Shown here: positions 27,728 to 35,544 of the stretch, piece by piece
How positions within the stretch are numbered: the first letter of the stretch is position 1
Layout of the letters: each line of letters begins with the position of its first letter
Assembly: GCF_003515945.1 (NCBI RefSeq)
Contig: NZ_QWLM01000007.1
Location: 62,001-126,000, forward strand
Origin: Dermacoccus abyssi
Lineage (GTDB): Bacteria; Actinomycetota; Actinomycetes; Actinomycetales; Dermatophilaceae
Length of the DNA stretch: 64,000 bases
Direction: 5' to 3'
Translations under genes and position numbers: made by a program
Notes under the pieces: generated by a model
Told to the model about the DNA's origin: nothing
Seen by the model: only the letters and a program-made list of their open reading frames with translations
Database searches by the model: none

Positions 27728-28228
27728 TCAGCCGAAGATCGTGTCGATTGCCTCGGTGATCTGAGCGGCGGCCTCGTCGGCGGCAGCCGGCCCGCGGCGG
27801 TAGGGGTCGGCGATGCTGTCGCCGCGCGTGCGACTGGGGCGGTGCTGCAAAATCCACTCGACCCGGTCGACATCGTCCGGCGCTTCGGAGGCGAGACGTG
27901 CGGCGGATCGCAGGACGAAGGCCTTGCTGTGCAGTTGGGGGTATTCCTCGATGAGGATGCGGCGGTGCGTCGACTCGAGGGGGAGGAGGAGGTCGGCATC
28001 CGCGATCGCGTCGTAGTTCAGCTGGCGGGCAATGAATCCCTCGGGGCTGCCTCCGCGAGCGACGAGTCGCTCCGCCATGAGCTCCTCCATCGGTGCTCCG
28101 ATGACGGCTCCGACCCCCACGCTCGAGAAGTGAAGAGACCCGCCGGCTTCGGCGTCGACCAGCGCGGCGTACCGCTCGGCGAAGGTCGATCGGCAGATGT
28201 TGCCGGTGCAGACGAAAACGATGTGCAC
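27728..28228 (-). CDS. Low-molecular-weight protein tyrosine phosphatase (Wzb-like)
   Basis: The protein has 166 residues. The P-loop FVCTGNICRSTFAERY (Cys7, Arg13) sits at the very N-terminus, and DPYRRG near the C-terminus carries the general-acid Asp. I chose the GTG at 28228 because GGAGG lies 6 nt upstream and the P-loop then has the usual position; a longer frame would run through the promoter region. It is divergent from the Wzc-like kinase, its likely substrate: such pairs set phosphorylation of the kinase Tyr cluster and so capsule or exopolysaccharide output. Confidence 0.9.
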   Translation of the reverse strand: MHIVFVCTGNICRSTFAERYAALVDAEAGGSLHFSSVGVGAVIGAPMEELMAERLVARGGSPEGFIARQLNYDAIADADLLLPLESTHRRILIEEYPQLHSKAFVLRSAARLASEAPDDVDRVEWILQHRPSRTRGDSIADPYRRGPAAADEAAAQITEAIDTIFG

Positions 28229-28309
28229 AAGGGCCTCCGAGCTCCGAGGAATGTCAGGTTCGCTCCGTATATTAGCCGTCGAGCGCCCCCGAGCGCTGTC
28301 CGGAATATT

Positions 28310-28338
28310 TTGGTCAACTGACCTGGCTCGGATACGAT
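28310..28338 (+). promoter_or_regulatory. Promoter of the Wzc-like gene and exopolysaccharide operon
   Basis: TTGGTC (28310-28315) and TACGAT (28333-28338) are separated by 17 bp. This is the best sigma-70-type match in the 164-bp divergent region and would give a leader of about 48 nt before the GTG at 28393. Confidence 0.65.
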
Positions 28339-28392
28339 GGCCGAGCGCCGCCTTGCGGCCGCCCCGAGTGAACATCGACGAAGGATTGCTGC

Positions 28393-30009
28393 GTGTCACT
28401 GGACGACCTGTGGAGGATCGCACGGCGCTACTGGGCGATTCTGGTGGCGATGAGTCTCGCGGGTGTTGCCATCGCGTGGCTCTTCCTGCTCACTCAGCCG
28501 GAGCGATACACCGCCACGACGACGGCCTACGTCACGGCCGGCGCGACGAACGGTGGCAATTCGCAGGCGGACAAGCAGGCCCAGGCCGCGATGGCCTACA
28601 GCAACAGCATGCTGGCCAAGCAGAAGGCCCAGGCCTGGCTCCCCGTCTTCAAGACGACTCCTGTCATGGAGTCGGTCATCAACAAGCTGAAGCTCGACAC
28701 GAGCCCCGCCGCACTGGCGAGCACCGTGAGCACCACGATGGACGAAGAAGCCCCCGTCATCACCGTGAGCGCCACGGCTTCCACGCCGGTTCAGGCACGT
28801 GACGCTGCCAACGAGATCGTCAAGGCGACGGCAGACCAGGTGACGAAGCTCGAGGGTTCCGGAGCCGGTGCAGAGATCCGGTTGGTCTCGAATGCGGAGT
28901 TGCCGGGTTCCCCCAGCTACCCCAATCCTTCTCGGATCCTTCCGATCGGCTTGATCGCCGGCCTGGCGCTCGGGATGCTCTTCGCCTTGGCGCAGGCACG
29001 CCGTGACACGCGCGTCCGCAGCGAGGAGGACATTGAGCGGGCTTCCGGCACGAGCGTGCTGGCTGCGATCCCTGACAGCAAGGGACTGGCCAGCGATGGT
29101 CGTGAGGCGGAACGTGAAGACTTCCGTACGCGCGAAGCGCTCCGCCAGCTGCGGACCAACCTGCGGTTCGTCGACCCCGACAATCCGCCTCGAGCCATCG
29201 TCGTCACCAGTTCCCGCATGGGTGAGGGTAAGTCCTCGATTGCCTCGAACCTCGCACGAGTTCTTGCCGAGAGCGGCGAGCGTGTTCTGCTCATCGACGC
29301 TGACCTGCGTCGCCCGATGGTGAGTGCGATCCTCGACATCGAGCCCGAGGTTGGACTCTCGCAACTGATCGCGGGCTCCGTCGAGGCGTCCGACGTCATC
29401 ATTCCGACGACGCACCGAAACATGTTCGCCGTTCCCGCCGGGCAGATCCCGCCCAACCCGAGTGAGCTTCTCGGTTCGCGAACCATGAAGCGGATCATCG
29501 AAGAGTTGCGTCAGGAGTACTTCGTCATCCTCGACGCACCCCCGTTGCTCCCCGTCACGGATGCGGCGTTGCTTTTGCCGTCCACCGACGGTGCTTTGCT
29601 TGTTGTTGACTCCATGAGCACGCGCAAGGAACACGTCGAGCAGGCCGTCCGAAACATCCTTGCCGTCAACGGTCATGTCCTGGGTGCAGTGATGAACCGT
29701 GCCAAGTCCGACAAGAACGGCCGGTACGGCTATTCGAAGTACGGGTACGGCGGTGCCTACACCTACCAGGCCTACACAGCGGACACTTCGGGCGGCAAGG
29801 GCAACCGCAAGGTGTCGCGTGAGCGCACCACGTCGGAGGCGGCCCTGCCTGCGGACACCATCCAGCGTGAAGGCCATTCGGCCCGAGACGTTGCGGCCCA
29901 GCTTCCCGGCCGTGACCGGTCACGTGACGACGTTCCGATGACACGAGGCATTCGTCGCGCCCGCGCCGAGAGTGCGGCTCGCAGTGACACCCTGAACAAC
30001 GGCGAGTAG
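28393..30009 (+). CDS. Bacterial tyrosine autokinase / chain-length regulator (Wzc-like)
   Basis: The protein has 538 residues. The Wzz domain is flanked by membrane helices (about residues 17-34 and 181-199, with the pre-TM PSYPNPSR proline region). The cytoplasmic BY-kinase has Walker A SSRMGEGKSSIASNLA (about residue 276), Walker A' VLLIDADLRRP and Walker B YFVILDAPPLLP. A Tyr cluster (GRYGYSKYGYGGAYTYQAYT) follows, and unusually a further basic tail of about 75 residues. It starts at a GTG with GAAGG upstream. It controls polymer length with the Wzy and Wzx proteins encoded downstream. Confidence 0.93.
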   Translation: MSLDDLWRIARRYWAILVAMSLAGVAIAWLFLLTQPERYTATTTAYVTAGATNGGNSQADKQAQAAMAYSNSMLAKQKAQAWLPVFKTTPVMESVINKLKLDTSPAALASTVSTTMDEEAPVITVSATASTPVQARDAANEIVKATADQVTKLEGSGAGAEIRLVSNAELPGSPSYPNPSRILPIGLIAGLALGMLFALAQARRDTRVRSEEDIERASGTSVLAAIPDSKGLASDGREAEREDFRTREALRQLRTNLRFVDPDNPPRAIVVTSSRMGEGKSSIASNLARVLAESGERVLLIDADLRRPMVSAILDIEPEVGLSQLIAGSVEASDVIIPTTHRNMFAVPAGQIPPNPSELLGSRTMKRIIEELRQEYFVILDAPPLLPVTDAALLLPSTDGALLVVDSMSTRKEHVEQAVRNILAVNGHVLGAVMNRAKSDKNGRYGYSKYGYGGAYTYQAYTADTSGGKGNRKVSRERTTSEAALPADTIQREGHSARDVAAQLPGRDRSRDDVPMTRGIRRARAESAARSDTLNNGE

Positions 30010-30016
30010 GACTTTC

Positions 30017-31369
30017 ATGGGCGAGACGGATCGAGTGGGTGCCTACCTTCCACTCGATGTCGCGACGGAGTTGGGGCACGCCTTGGTGGCCGAGGTCGCC
30101 AAGCGTGTCGATGCACCGTACTTCTGTGTGAAAGGACCAGTCGCCACGCTCGCCGGAGCCCGCATGCCTCGGGTGTCGATGGATGTCGATGTCTTCGTGG
30201 AGCCCGATCGTATGGAGGCTTTCGAAAAGGAGTTGAACAACGCCGGTTGGTCCCGACGACCGGAATCCTTCGCTCAACGTCTCTTCAACGATCACTCTCG
30301 CGCCTACATCAATCCCAACTGGCCCTGCGACATCGACGTTCATCGCGGTTTCCCAGGCATGTTGAAGCCGCCCACGGAAATCTTCGCTTCTCTGACGGGG
30401 CACCTACAGACCTACTCGCTCGCAGGCGTCGAGGTGCTGGGCGTTGACCGACCGGCTGCGCTGCTGCTCGAGATCCTTCACGGGCTACGGTCGCCGGACT
30501 CGAAAAGGCACCAACAGGATCTGCTGTACGCCAAGGGCCTGTTGGAGGAACTCTGCGCGAGTGCAACGTTCAGAGATGACTTCGTCGGCCTCGTTCGAAA
30601 TGTCGGAGCCGAGCGCACGTTGGCAGGTGTCCTGCCTTTCCTGGATCTTCATTCCGACCGGGCATTCAACGACCGTGGCGCCTACGCGCGGTGGACTGCT
30701 CAGTCGGCCGGCGCAAGTCGCACGCTCCGATGGGCGATTGCAATCGCGCAAGGCCAGGATTATCCCCGTTGGAAGATCCTGCGTGAGGCGCTCTTGCCGA
30801 GCGCGGAGGATCTGTCGATCGAGAAGCCTGATGTGACTTCCGAAGCCGGATGGCGTGTGCGCGTGGCTCGCGTCCGTGCGGGCCTCGCGAGCCTGCCGTC
30901 CCTCGTGTCCAGCCTCTTCAAGCGAACGATTAGCAGCGGGCGCGCCCTCGGTGCCGATGAGAGCCGCTGGAACGCCACCAGTCCTGTCCGAAAAGCCGAT
31001 GCGGCACCTTCCCGGGCGAGTGGTCCATCCGAAGCTACGAGGCGGCCCGGGCGTCGCCGGACTGCCGGTTACAGGCTGGAACACGTGGCCCGCGTCCCAG
31101 CCGGCGGGAATGAGTACGTCCTTCCACTCACGGGCCAATTGGCGCAACCGCTGTTCCTGAGCGCAACCGCAGTCGATCTCATGGAGATGCTGGTCCACGG
31201 AGAGGCCACGCCGGAGGAACTCGTCGCAGTGGTGGCTGAGGAGCAGAACGTGGACGCGGTCGAGGTCGCGCAGCCCATCGAGGACTTCCTGCGACAGCTG
31301 ACCGATCTGCGCGTTCTCGCCAACACCGTGGGAGACTCGTCGTCACGCGAGGAGGAAAACTATGCGTGA
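30017..31369 (+). CDS. Nucleotidyltransferase-PqqD fusion protein
   Basis: The protein has 450 residues. The N-terminal 300 or so form an uncharacterised nucleotidyltransferase (NTP_transf_5 type): YFCVKGPVATLAGARMPR, then MDVDVFVEPDRME with the metal-binding D-x-D (Asp56, Asp58), and CDIDVHRG. A basic, Ser/Pro-rich linker follows. Residues about 350-440 are a PqqD/RRE-like winged helix: YRLEHVARVPAGGNEYVLPL, SATAVDLMEMLVHGEATPEE, VAQPIEDFLRQLTDL. PqqD folds bind leader peptides of ribosomally made peptides. Such pairs occur in uncharacterised HPr-kinase-related systems near polysaccharide genes. Here both are fused in one protein, 7 bp after the Wzc-like gene. Confidence 0.8.
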   Translation: MGETDRVGAYLPLDVATELGHALVAEVAKRVDAPYFCVKGPVATLAGARMPRVSMDVDVFVEPDRMEAFEKELNNAGWSRRPESFAQRLFNDHSRAYINPNWPCDIDVHRGFPGMLKPPTEIFASLTGHLQTYSLAGVEVLGVDRPAALLLEILHGLRSPDSKRHQQDLLYAKGLLEELCASATFRDDFVGLVRNVGAERTLAGVLPFLDLHSDRAFNDRGAYARWTAQSAGASRTLRWAIAIAQGQDYPRWKILREALLPSAEDLSIEKPDVTSEAGWRVRVARVRAGLASLPSLVSSLFKRTISSGRALGADESRWNATSPVRKADAAPSRASGPSEATRRPGRRRTAGYRLEHVARVPAGGNEYVLPLTGQLAQPLFLSATAVDLMEMLVHGEATPEELVAVVAEEQNVDAVEVAQPIEDFLRQLTDLRVLANTVGDSSSREEENYA

Positions 31370-31487
31370 CATAATAGTCGGCGTCGTGTTCACGCGACGT
31401 CCCAGACACGGAAGCTGTGCTCACCACCATCCCGGAAGCAGCAGCACCCCTTGTACAGAATCAACTTCAAGAGGTTTCAGTGACTGA
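31362..31487 (+). CDS. Candidate 41-residue coupled small ORF
   Basis: An ATG at 31362 has an excellent ribosome site (GAGGAGG, 6 nt spacer) and overlaps the preceding stop by 8 nt (ATGcgTGA). Its own TGA overlaps the next gene's GTG by 8 nt in the same pattern (GTGacTGA). The peptide begins MRDIIVGVVFTRRPRHGSCA and ends CTESTSRGFSD; it has a hydrophobic start, two Cys, a His triplet and many Ser/Thr. There is no family match that I know. The coupling and the PqqD domain just upstream make a peptide substrate thinkable, but the ORF could also serve only to carry ribosomes to the glycosyltransferase. Confidence 0.42.
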   Translation: MRDIIVGVVFTRRPRHGSCAHHHPGSSSTPCTESTSRGFSD

Positions 31488-32358
31488 GACTCAAGTGTCT
31501 TGTGTTATCCCGACTCATCAACGAGATGAGCTGTGTCTGCGGGCTGTCTCGAGCGTGTTGAAGCAAGAGATCGTGCCTGTCGAGATCATTGTGGTCGACG
31601 ACTCCGGGCGCGACCCGGAGCGGCCCTCGTTGCAGGCGATAGCCGATCTCGACCCACGTGTGCACGTTCTCCCCTTCGAGAACCCTTCGAAGTCTGCGGC
31701 GGCCTCACGCAACTTCGGTGCCAGCCGCGCGTCGTCGTCTGTGCTGGCTTTCCTGGACGACGATGACTACTGGTTGCCCAGCTACCTCGCGACCGCGCTG
31801 ATCGAGCTCGAGCGGTCCGAGGCGGATTTCGTCGTCACGTGGGGTGCCATGCTGACGTCCAAGGGCCTTGTCCACAAGAATTGGGCCATGGAGACCGGCT
31901 GCCGTGGTGACGACGTCATTGCGGGCAACCCCGGAATCACGGGCAGCAACTTCGTCATCCGTAGGGCCGTGTTCGATCGAGTTGGCGGTTTTGACAGCGA
32001 GATGGTCGTCAATGACGATCTCGACTTTCTGATTCGCCTCCTCGACGCGGGTGCAACGTACTCCGTGGTGAGCCAGGAACTCGTTGTGCAGGACGCCACC
32101 GGAGCCGCGGGTTCGCATTTGTCGTCGCGAGGTCCCCGGCAGGTGGAGGGCCTGAACCGCTACCGTGCGAAGTATGCCTCTCGGCTCACTCGGCGCCAGG
32201 ATCGCATCCTGCAGCGGCAGTCCCACATCGCGCGACTCGTCCCGGGGACTCCGCGCCCGGAATACGCTCGCCACCTCGTGGGCGCATTGGTGTTTTCCTA
32301 CCCGACGGATTTCGTCCAGGCGTTCAAGCGTCGAATGTCGAGTGCTCGGTATGAGTAA
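31480..32358 (+). CDS. Family 2 glycosyltransferase
   Basis: The protein has 292 residues from GTG 31480, preceded by AAGAGG. The GT-A fold starts QVSCVIPTHQRDELCLRAVS, with VEIIVVDDSGRD and the metal-binding AFLDDDDYW (DxD). Acceptor-side GSNFVIRRAVFDRVGGFD and NDDLDFLIRLL are present. A GTG at 31417 would add 21 residues but has a weak ribosome site. It builds part of the repeat unit in the cytoplasm. It ends with a TAA overlapping the next ATG. Confidence 0.9.
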   Translation: MTETQVSCVIPTHQRDELCLRAVSSVLKQEIVPVEIIVVDDSGRDPERPSLQAIADLDPRVHVLPFENPSKSAAASRNFGASRASSSVLAFLDDDDYWLPSYLATALIELERSEADFVVTWGAMLTSKGLVHKNWAMETGCRGDDVIAGNPGITGSNFVIRRAVFDRVGGFDSEMVVNDDLDFLIRLLDAGATYSVVSQELVVQDATGAAGSHLSSRGPRQVEGLNRYRAKYASRLTRRQDRILQRQSHIARLVPGTPRPEYARHLVGALVFSYPTDFVQAFKRRMSSARYE

Positions 32359-33112
32359 GAAGTCGACGTCGCGGGAGGACTCGCTCCCTGTCTCGTGGAG
32401 GCACGGTCAGAGGGTTGGACAGTTCCTGCGAGACAGCCTGCGCGATGGAAGTCCCGTGTGCGTGACGTGGTTGAATCACTGGTCTGCGTTGCGCGTCGAT
32501 GAGCAACACCTGCGGCAAGTCGACTTCGTCGGAGTCGACGGCACGTTCCTTCAGATCCTTCTGCGTGTGCGCGGGTCTTGGGTGGGGCGCTCGTCAGCAG
32601 ATCTGGTCATCCCTCAGTTCCTGGCCATGGAGCCGGAGATGACAATCGGTCTCATCGGAGGTAAGCCGGGCGTCGCCGAAGCGGCCAGACAGCGGCATCC
32701 CGAGATGAATGTCGTGCTTGCTGTTGACGGGTACGAGGGGGTTGGCGAACTCCTGGGCAACTTGTCGGAGTCCGAGACGGAACTGCCGGATATGCTGGTG
32801 ATCGGGATGGGTGCGGGTGCGCAGGAGCGCGCGGCCCTCCAACTGGCCGAGTTCGGCGGTTCCAAGATCGTCTTCACCGCTGGCGGCTGGATCGATCAGC
32901 TGGCCAGCCACGAGCAGTATTTCCCGCCACTGCTCCATACCCTCCGTCTGGGTTGGTTGTGGCGCATCGTGCACGAGCCGAAGAGGCTCCTGCGCAGATA
33001 CACCGTGGATGCCCTCTACGCCACCATTCACGCCCCGGCGCTCTGGAAGCTGTTCGGGCATTTGCGTGCCATTGACGATCTGGGATGGAAAGGCGATCTC
33101 AGTGCCAAGTAA
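32351..33112 (+). CDS. WecG/TagA/CpsF-family glycosyltransferase
   Basis: The protein has 253 residues, close to the family norm. Landmarks are VTWLNHWSALRV near the start, QVDFVGVDGTFLQI, SSADLVIPQFLAM, TIGLIGGKPGVAEAA, LPDMLVIGMGAGAQE and KIVFTAGGWIDQLAS. Related enzymes add N-acetylmannosaminuronic acid or ManNAc to a polyprenyl-linked sugar, so an early step in the repeat unit is likely. It overlaps the genes on both sides by 8 and 11 nt. Confidence 0.88.
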   Translation: MSKKSTSREDSLPVSWRHGQRVGQFLRDSLRDGSPVCVTWLNHWSALRVDEQHLRQVDFVGVDGTFLQILLRVRGSWVGRSSADLVIPQFLAMEPEMTIGLIGGKPGVAEAARQRHPEMNVVLAVDGYEGVGELLGNLSESETELPDMLVIGMGAGAQERAALQLAEFGGSKIVFTAGGWIDQLASHEQYFPPLLHTLRLGWLWRIVHEPKRLLRRYTVDALYATIHAPALWKLFGHLRAIDDLGWKGDLSAK

Positions 33113-34160
33113 CTCGCGCGTCACCCAAGTTGTCACTCAGCTGGAACCGGCGGGCGCGCAGTCGATCGCCGCATGGCTCGAGGCGTCCGGCGTGGTGAAC
33201 TCGGGGACGCTCTTCCTGTACGAGAAGGCTCAGAGCGATCTGTTCCCGGACCCCAAGCTTCTCCTGGAGACGCGTCCCAAGAACCCGGCCGGCGCGCTGA
33301 AGATGGTGCGCGCGACTTCTCGCTGGGCCAAGAGCTGTAGTGAGGGTGAGGTCCTGCTGGCGCATACCCACTACGCCATCGTGTTCGCGGCGCTCGTTGG
33401 GCGTCTCGCACGTAAGGGGGTGAAGACCGTGGCTGTGCACCATTGGCCCGAGGATCGTTATCCGCGCGGAGCGCGTGCAGGCGTCCGTTTGGCGCGTCGT
33501 CTCGGGTGTTTCGCTGCGGAGATCTACTGCAGCGCTGCGGTCGCACCCCGCGGAGCGAAGGTCATCCCGAACCCCGTCCCGAATACTGATCGTGCATTGG
33601 GCGGCGTCGCCGACGGGCATCCCGTGGACATTTTGGTGGTGGCGCGCCACGCGGAGGAGAAGGCCCTCGATACGGCGTTGCGCGCGCTGGCCCTGCTGCC
33701 TGACGATCGCACGATCACCTTCGTCGGCGGAGGGCCGGACACGGATGAGCTCAAGGCACTTGCGAAGGGTCTCGGGGTCTCCGACCGAGCGCACTTCGTC
33801 GGCCGCATGGACAACGACGCGGTGCGCGCCCTGATGGCTAACTGCACTGCGTTCTTGTTGCCGTCGCGGTGGGAGGCCATGCCTGTGTCACTTCTCGAAG
33901 CAGTGGCAATGGACGCTGACATCGTGGTGAGCAACATCGCCGCGCACGACTTCCTCACAGATGAGGGCGCCGCTGTCGCCTTTGAAGTGGATCGAGCGGA
34001 GCTGCTGGCGCGTGCGCTCGAGTCACTGGACGCGACCACAAGGGAATCGCTCGCGCGAGGACGTGTCGCGGTTCGTTCGTCGTTGAGTGAGGTTGCCGTG
34101 GCTCGGAAGTGGCAGAGCTTCCTGCGCGACCTCGATGCCGACGAGAGAGGGTGTGCGTGA
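33102..34160 (+). CDS. Family 4 glycosyltransferase
   Basis: The protein has 352 residues from a GTG inside the end of the previous gene. The N-terminal domain has TQLEPAGAQSIAAWLEASG and LLAHTHYAIVFAALVG. The GT-B C-terminal domain has DILVVARHAEEKALDTALRA, ITFVGGGPDTDELKAL and the E-x7-E-type PSRWEAMPVSLLEAVAMD. It transfers a sugar from a nucleotide donor to the growing repeat unit (inference from family and locus). Confidence 0.87.
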   Translation: MPSNSRVTQVVTQLEPAGAQSIAAWLEASGVVNSGTLFLYEKAQSDLFPDPKLLLETRPKNPAGALKMVRATSRWAKSCSEGEVLLAHTHYAIVFAALVGRLARKGVKTVAVHHWPEDRYPRGARAGVRLARRLGCFAAEIYCSAAVAPRGAKVIPNPVPNTDRALGGVADGHPVDILVVARHAEEKALDTALRALALLPDDRTITFVGGGPDTDELKALAKGLGVSDRAHFVGRMDNDAVRALMANCTAFLLPSRWEAMPVSLLEAVAMDADIVVSNIAAHDFLTDEGAAVAFEVDRAELLARALESLDATTRESLARGRVAVRSSLSEVAVARKWQSFLRDLDADERGCA

Positions 34161-34239
34161 AGGTCCGTCCCACAGGGTCCCAGGAAATCGAAGTGGCCCT
34201 TCCAGTGCACGTGGCACGTGGGCAGGATCGTTGCTCGGT

Positions 34240-35544
34240 ATGACTCAAGCACAGCTGATCACCCCAGAATCTGCGTCCGAGGAGAGGTCGGAGAGAAGAC
34301 GGGCTCGGCGGGCTCAGGCGCTGCCGGGCCTGGTCTTGTTCGGTGTATGGCTCCTCTGTGTCGCGTCGGCGCTGAGCCAGACGGTCTCGGGAAACAAAGG
34401 AGGCGCGGCATCCGAAGCTGTTCAGGGACGCAATGTCGAGACGTATGCCACGTACACGGTGGTCGTCGTCACAGCCATGGCGTTTTATGCGCGACTTCTG
34501 ATCAAGAAGCCTCTTTCCACTGCAGGCCTGATGTGGGCGCTCCTTCCGACGCTGGCTGTGTTGCTGGGCCAGTACATGCACGGCGACTCGCTCTTCAAGG
34601 CGAGCATTCTGCTCCCCGGAATTGTTGTCGTGGCCGTGTGGGCGGCCGGCGTGACTCCACAGCACCTTGCGATCATCGGCAAGCTGGGAGCGCTCTTGGC
34701 ACTGGGCTCGCTGGCGCTCTTGCAGATCGACCCCGCACGTGTCACCTATACCAGCTTGGCGGGCGAGCTCACCGGTAAGTCGCTCACGGGTATGGCCCTG
34801 CTGGATGGTCCCTTCTCACACCCCAACACGATGGGACTCTTCTGCGTTCTGTCTATCCCGCCGTCCCTGCTCATCCGAGGTTGGCGCACACGGGTTGTCG
34901 CTGTTGGCATCCTGGCGACGGCGACCGTCTTCACCGGTTCACGTACCTGTATGGCGGCGGCCGCGGTCATCATCGTCATGTGGCTCATCTCCCTGGTTTG
35001 GAAGGAGAAGTCGTTCTCGCGGCTTGCCACGTTCCTCACGCTCGTACTGGCCACAATCGTCGTTCTCCTGCCCATCATGACGGAGAATCCGAGGGCGTTC
35101 ACAGGTCGAGGAAAGATCTGGCACTACTACCTCGATGTTGCGGGACACGCGCGGTGGACCGGGCACGGTACCAGCTGGATCACGGAGAACAGCAAACGCC
35201 TTGAAAGAGCTCTCACGTTGGAGGGACTCCACGCGCACAACACCTTCGTGACGAACTACGTCATCGGAGGACTCTTCCTCGTCGCAGCGCTGGCGCTGGT
35301 CATCATCAAGGCGCGCCGCTGCGCGGTTCAGTCGGCTGACCGCGAGGTTCGACGATTCGGAGTGATCTGTGTCGTCGCTCAGCTCGCGGTGGCCGCGACT
35401 GAAACGACGACGACGCCAACCCTGCCCACCCAGCTCTTCGCCGTCACCATCCTGCCTCTGCTGGTTCTCGTACTGTCTGCGCCCGAAAACGCCCGCTCCG
35501 AGGATGTCGACAATTCGCCGGCCACGTTCCAGGGCGCTCGATGA
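34240..35544 (+). CDS. O-antigen ligase / Wzy-like polymerase membrane protein
   Basis: The protein has 434 residues and about eleven membrane helices after a basic N-terminus (ERRRARRAQALPG). The Wzy_C-type region with a large outer loop holds RGKIWHYYLDVAGHARWTGHG and LEGLHAHNTFVTNYVIGG; the H-x-H/N pattern is typical of O-antigen ligase/polymerase proteins. It most likely polymerises the repeat units outside the membrane. Its stop overlaps the flippase ATG. Confidence 0.85.
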   Translation: MTQAQLITPESASEERSERRRARRAQALPGLVLFGVWLLCVASALSQTVSGNKGGAASEAVQGRNVETYATYTVVVVTAMAFYARLLIKKPLSTAGLMWALLPTLAVLLGQYMHGDSLFKASILLPGIVVVAVWAAGVTPQHLAIIGKLGALLALGSLALLQIDPARVTYTSLAGELTGKSLTGMALLDGPFSHPNTMGLFCVLSIPPSLLIRGWRTRVVAVGILATATVFTGSRTCMAAAAVIIVMWLISLVWKEKSFSRLATFLTLVLATIVVLLPIMTENPRAFTGRGKIWHYYLDVAGHARWTGHGTSWITENSKRLERALTLEGLHAHNTFVTNYVIGGLFLVAALALVIIKARRCAVQSADREVRRFGVICVVAQLAVAATETTTTPTLPTQLFAVTILPLLVLVLSAPENARSEDVDNSPATFQGAR

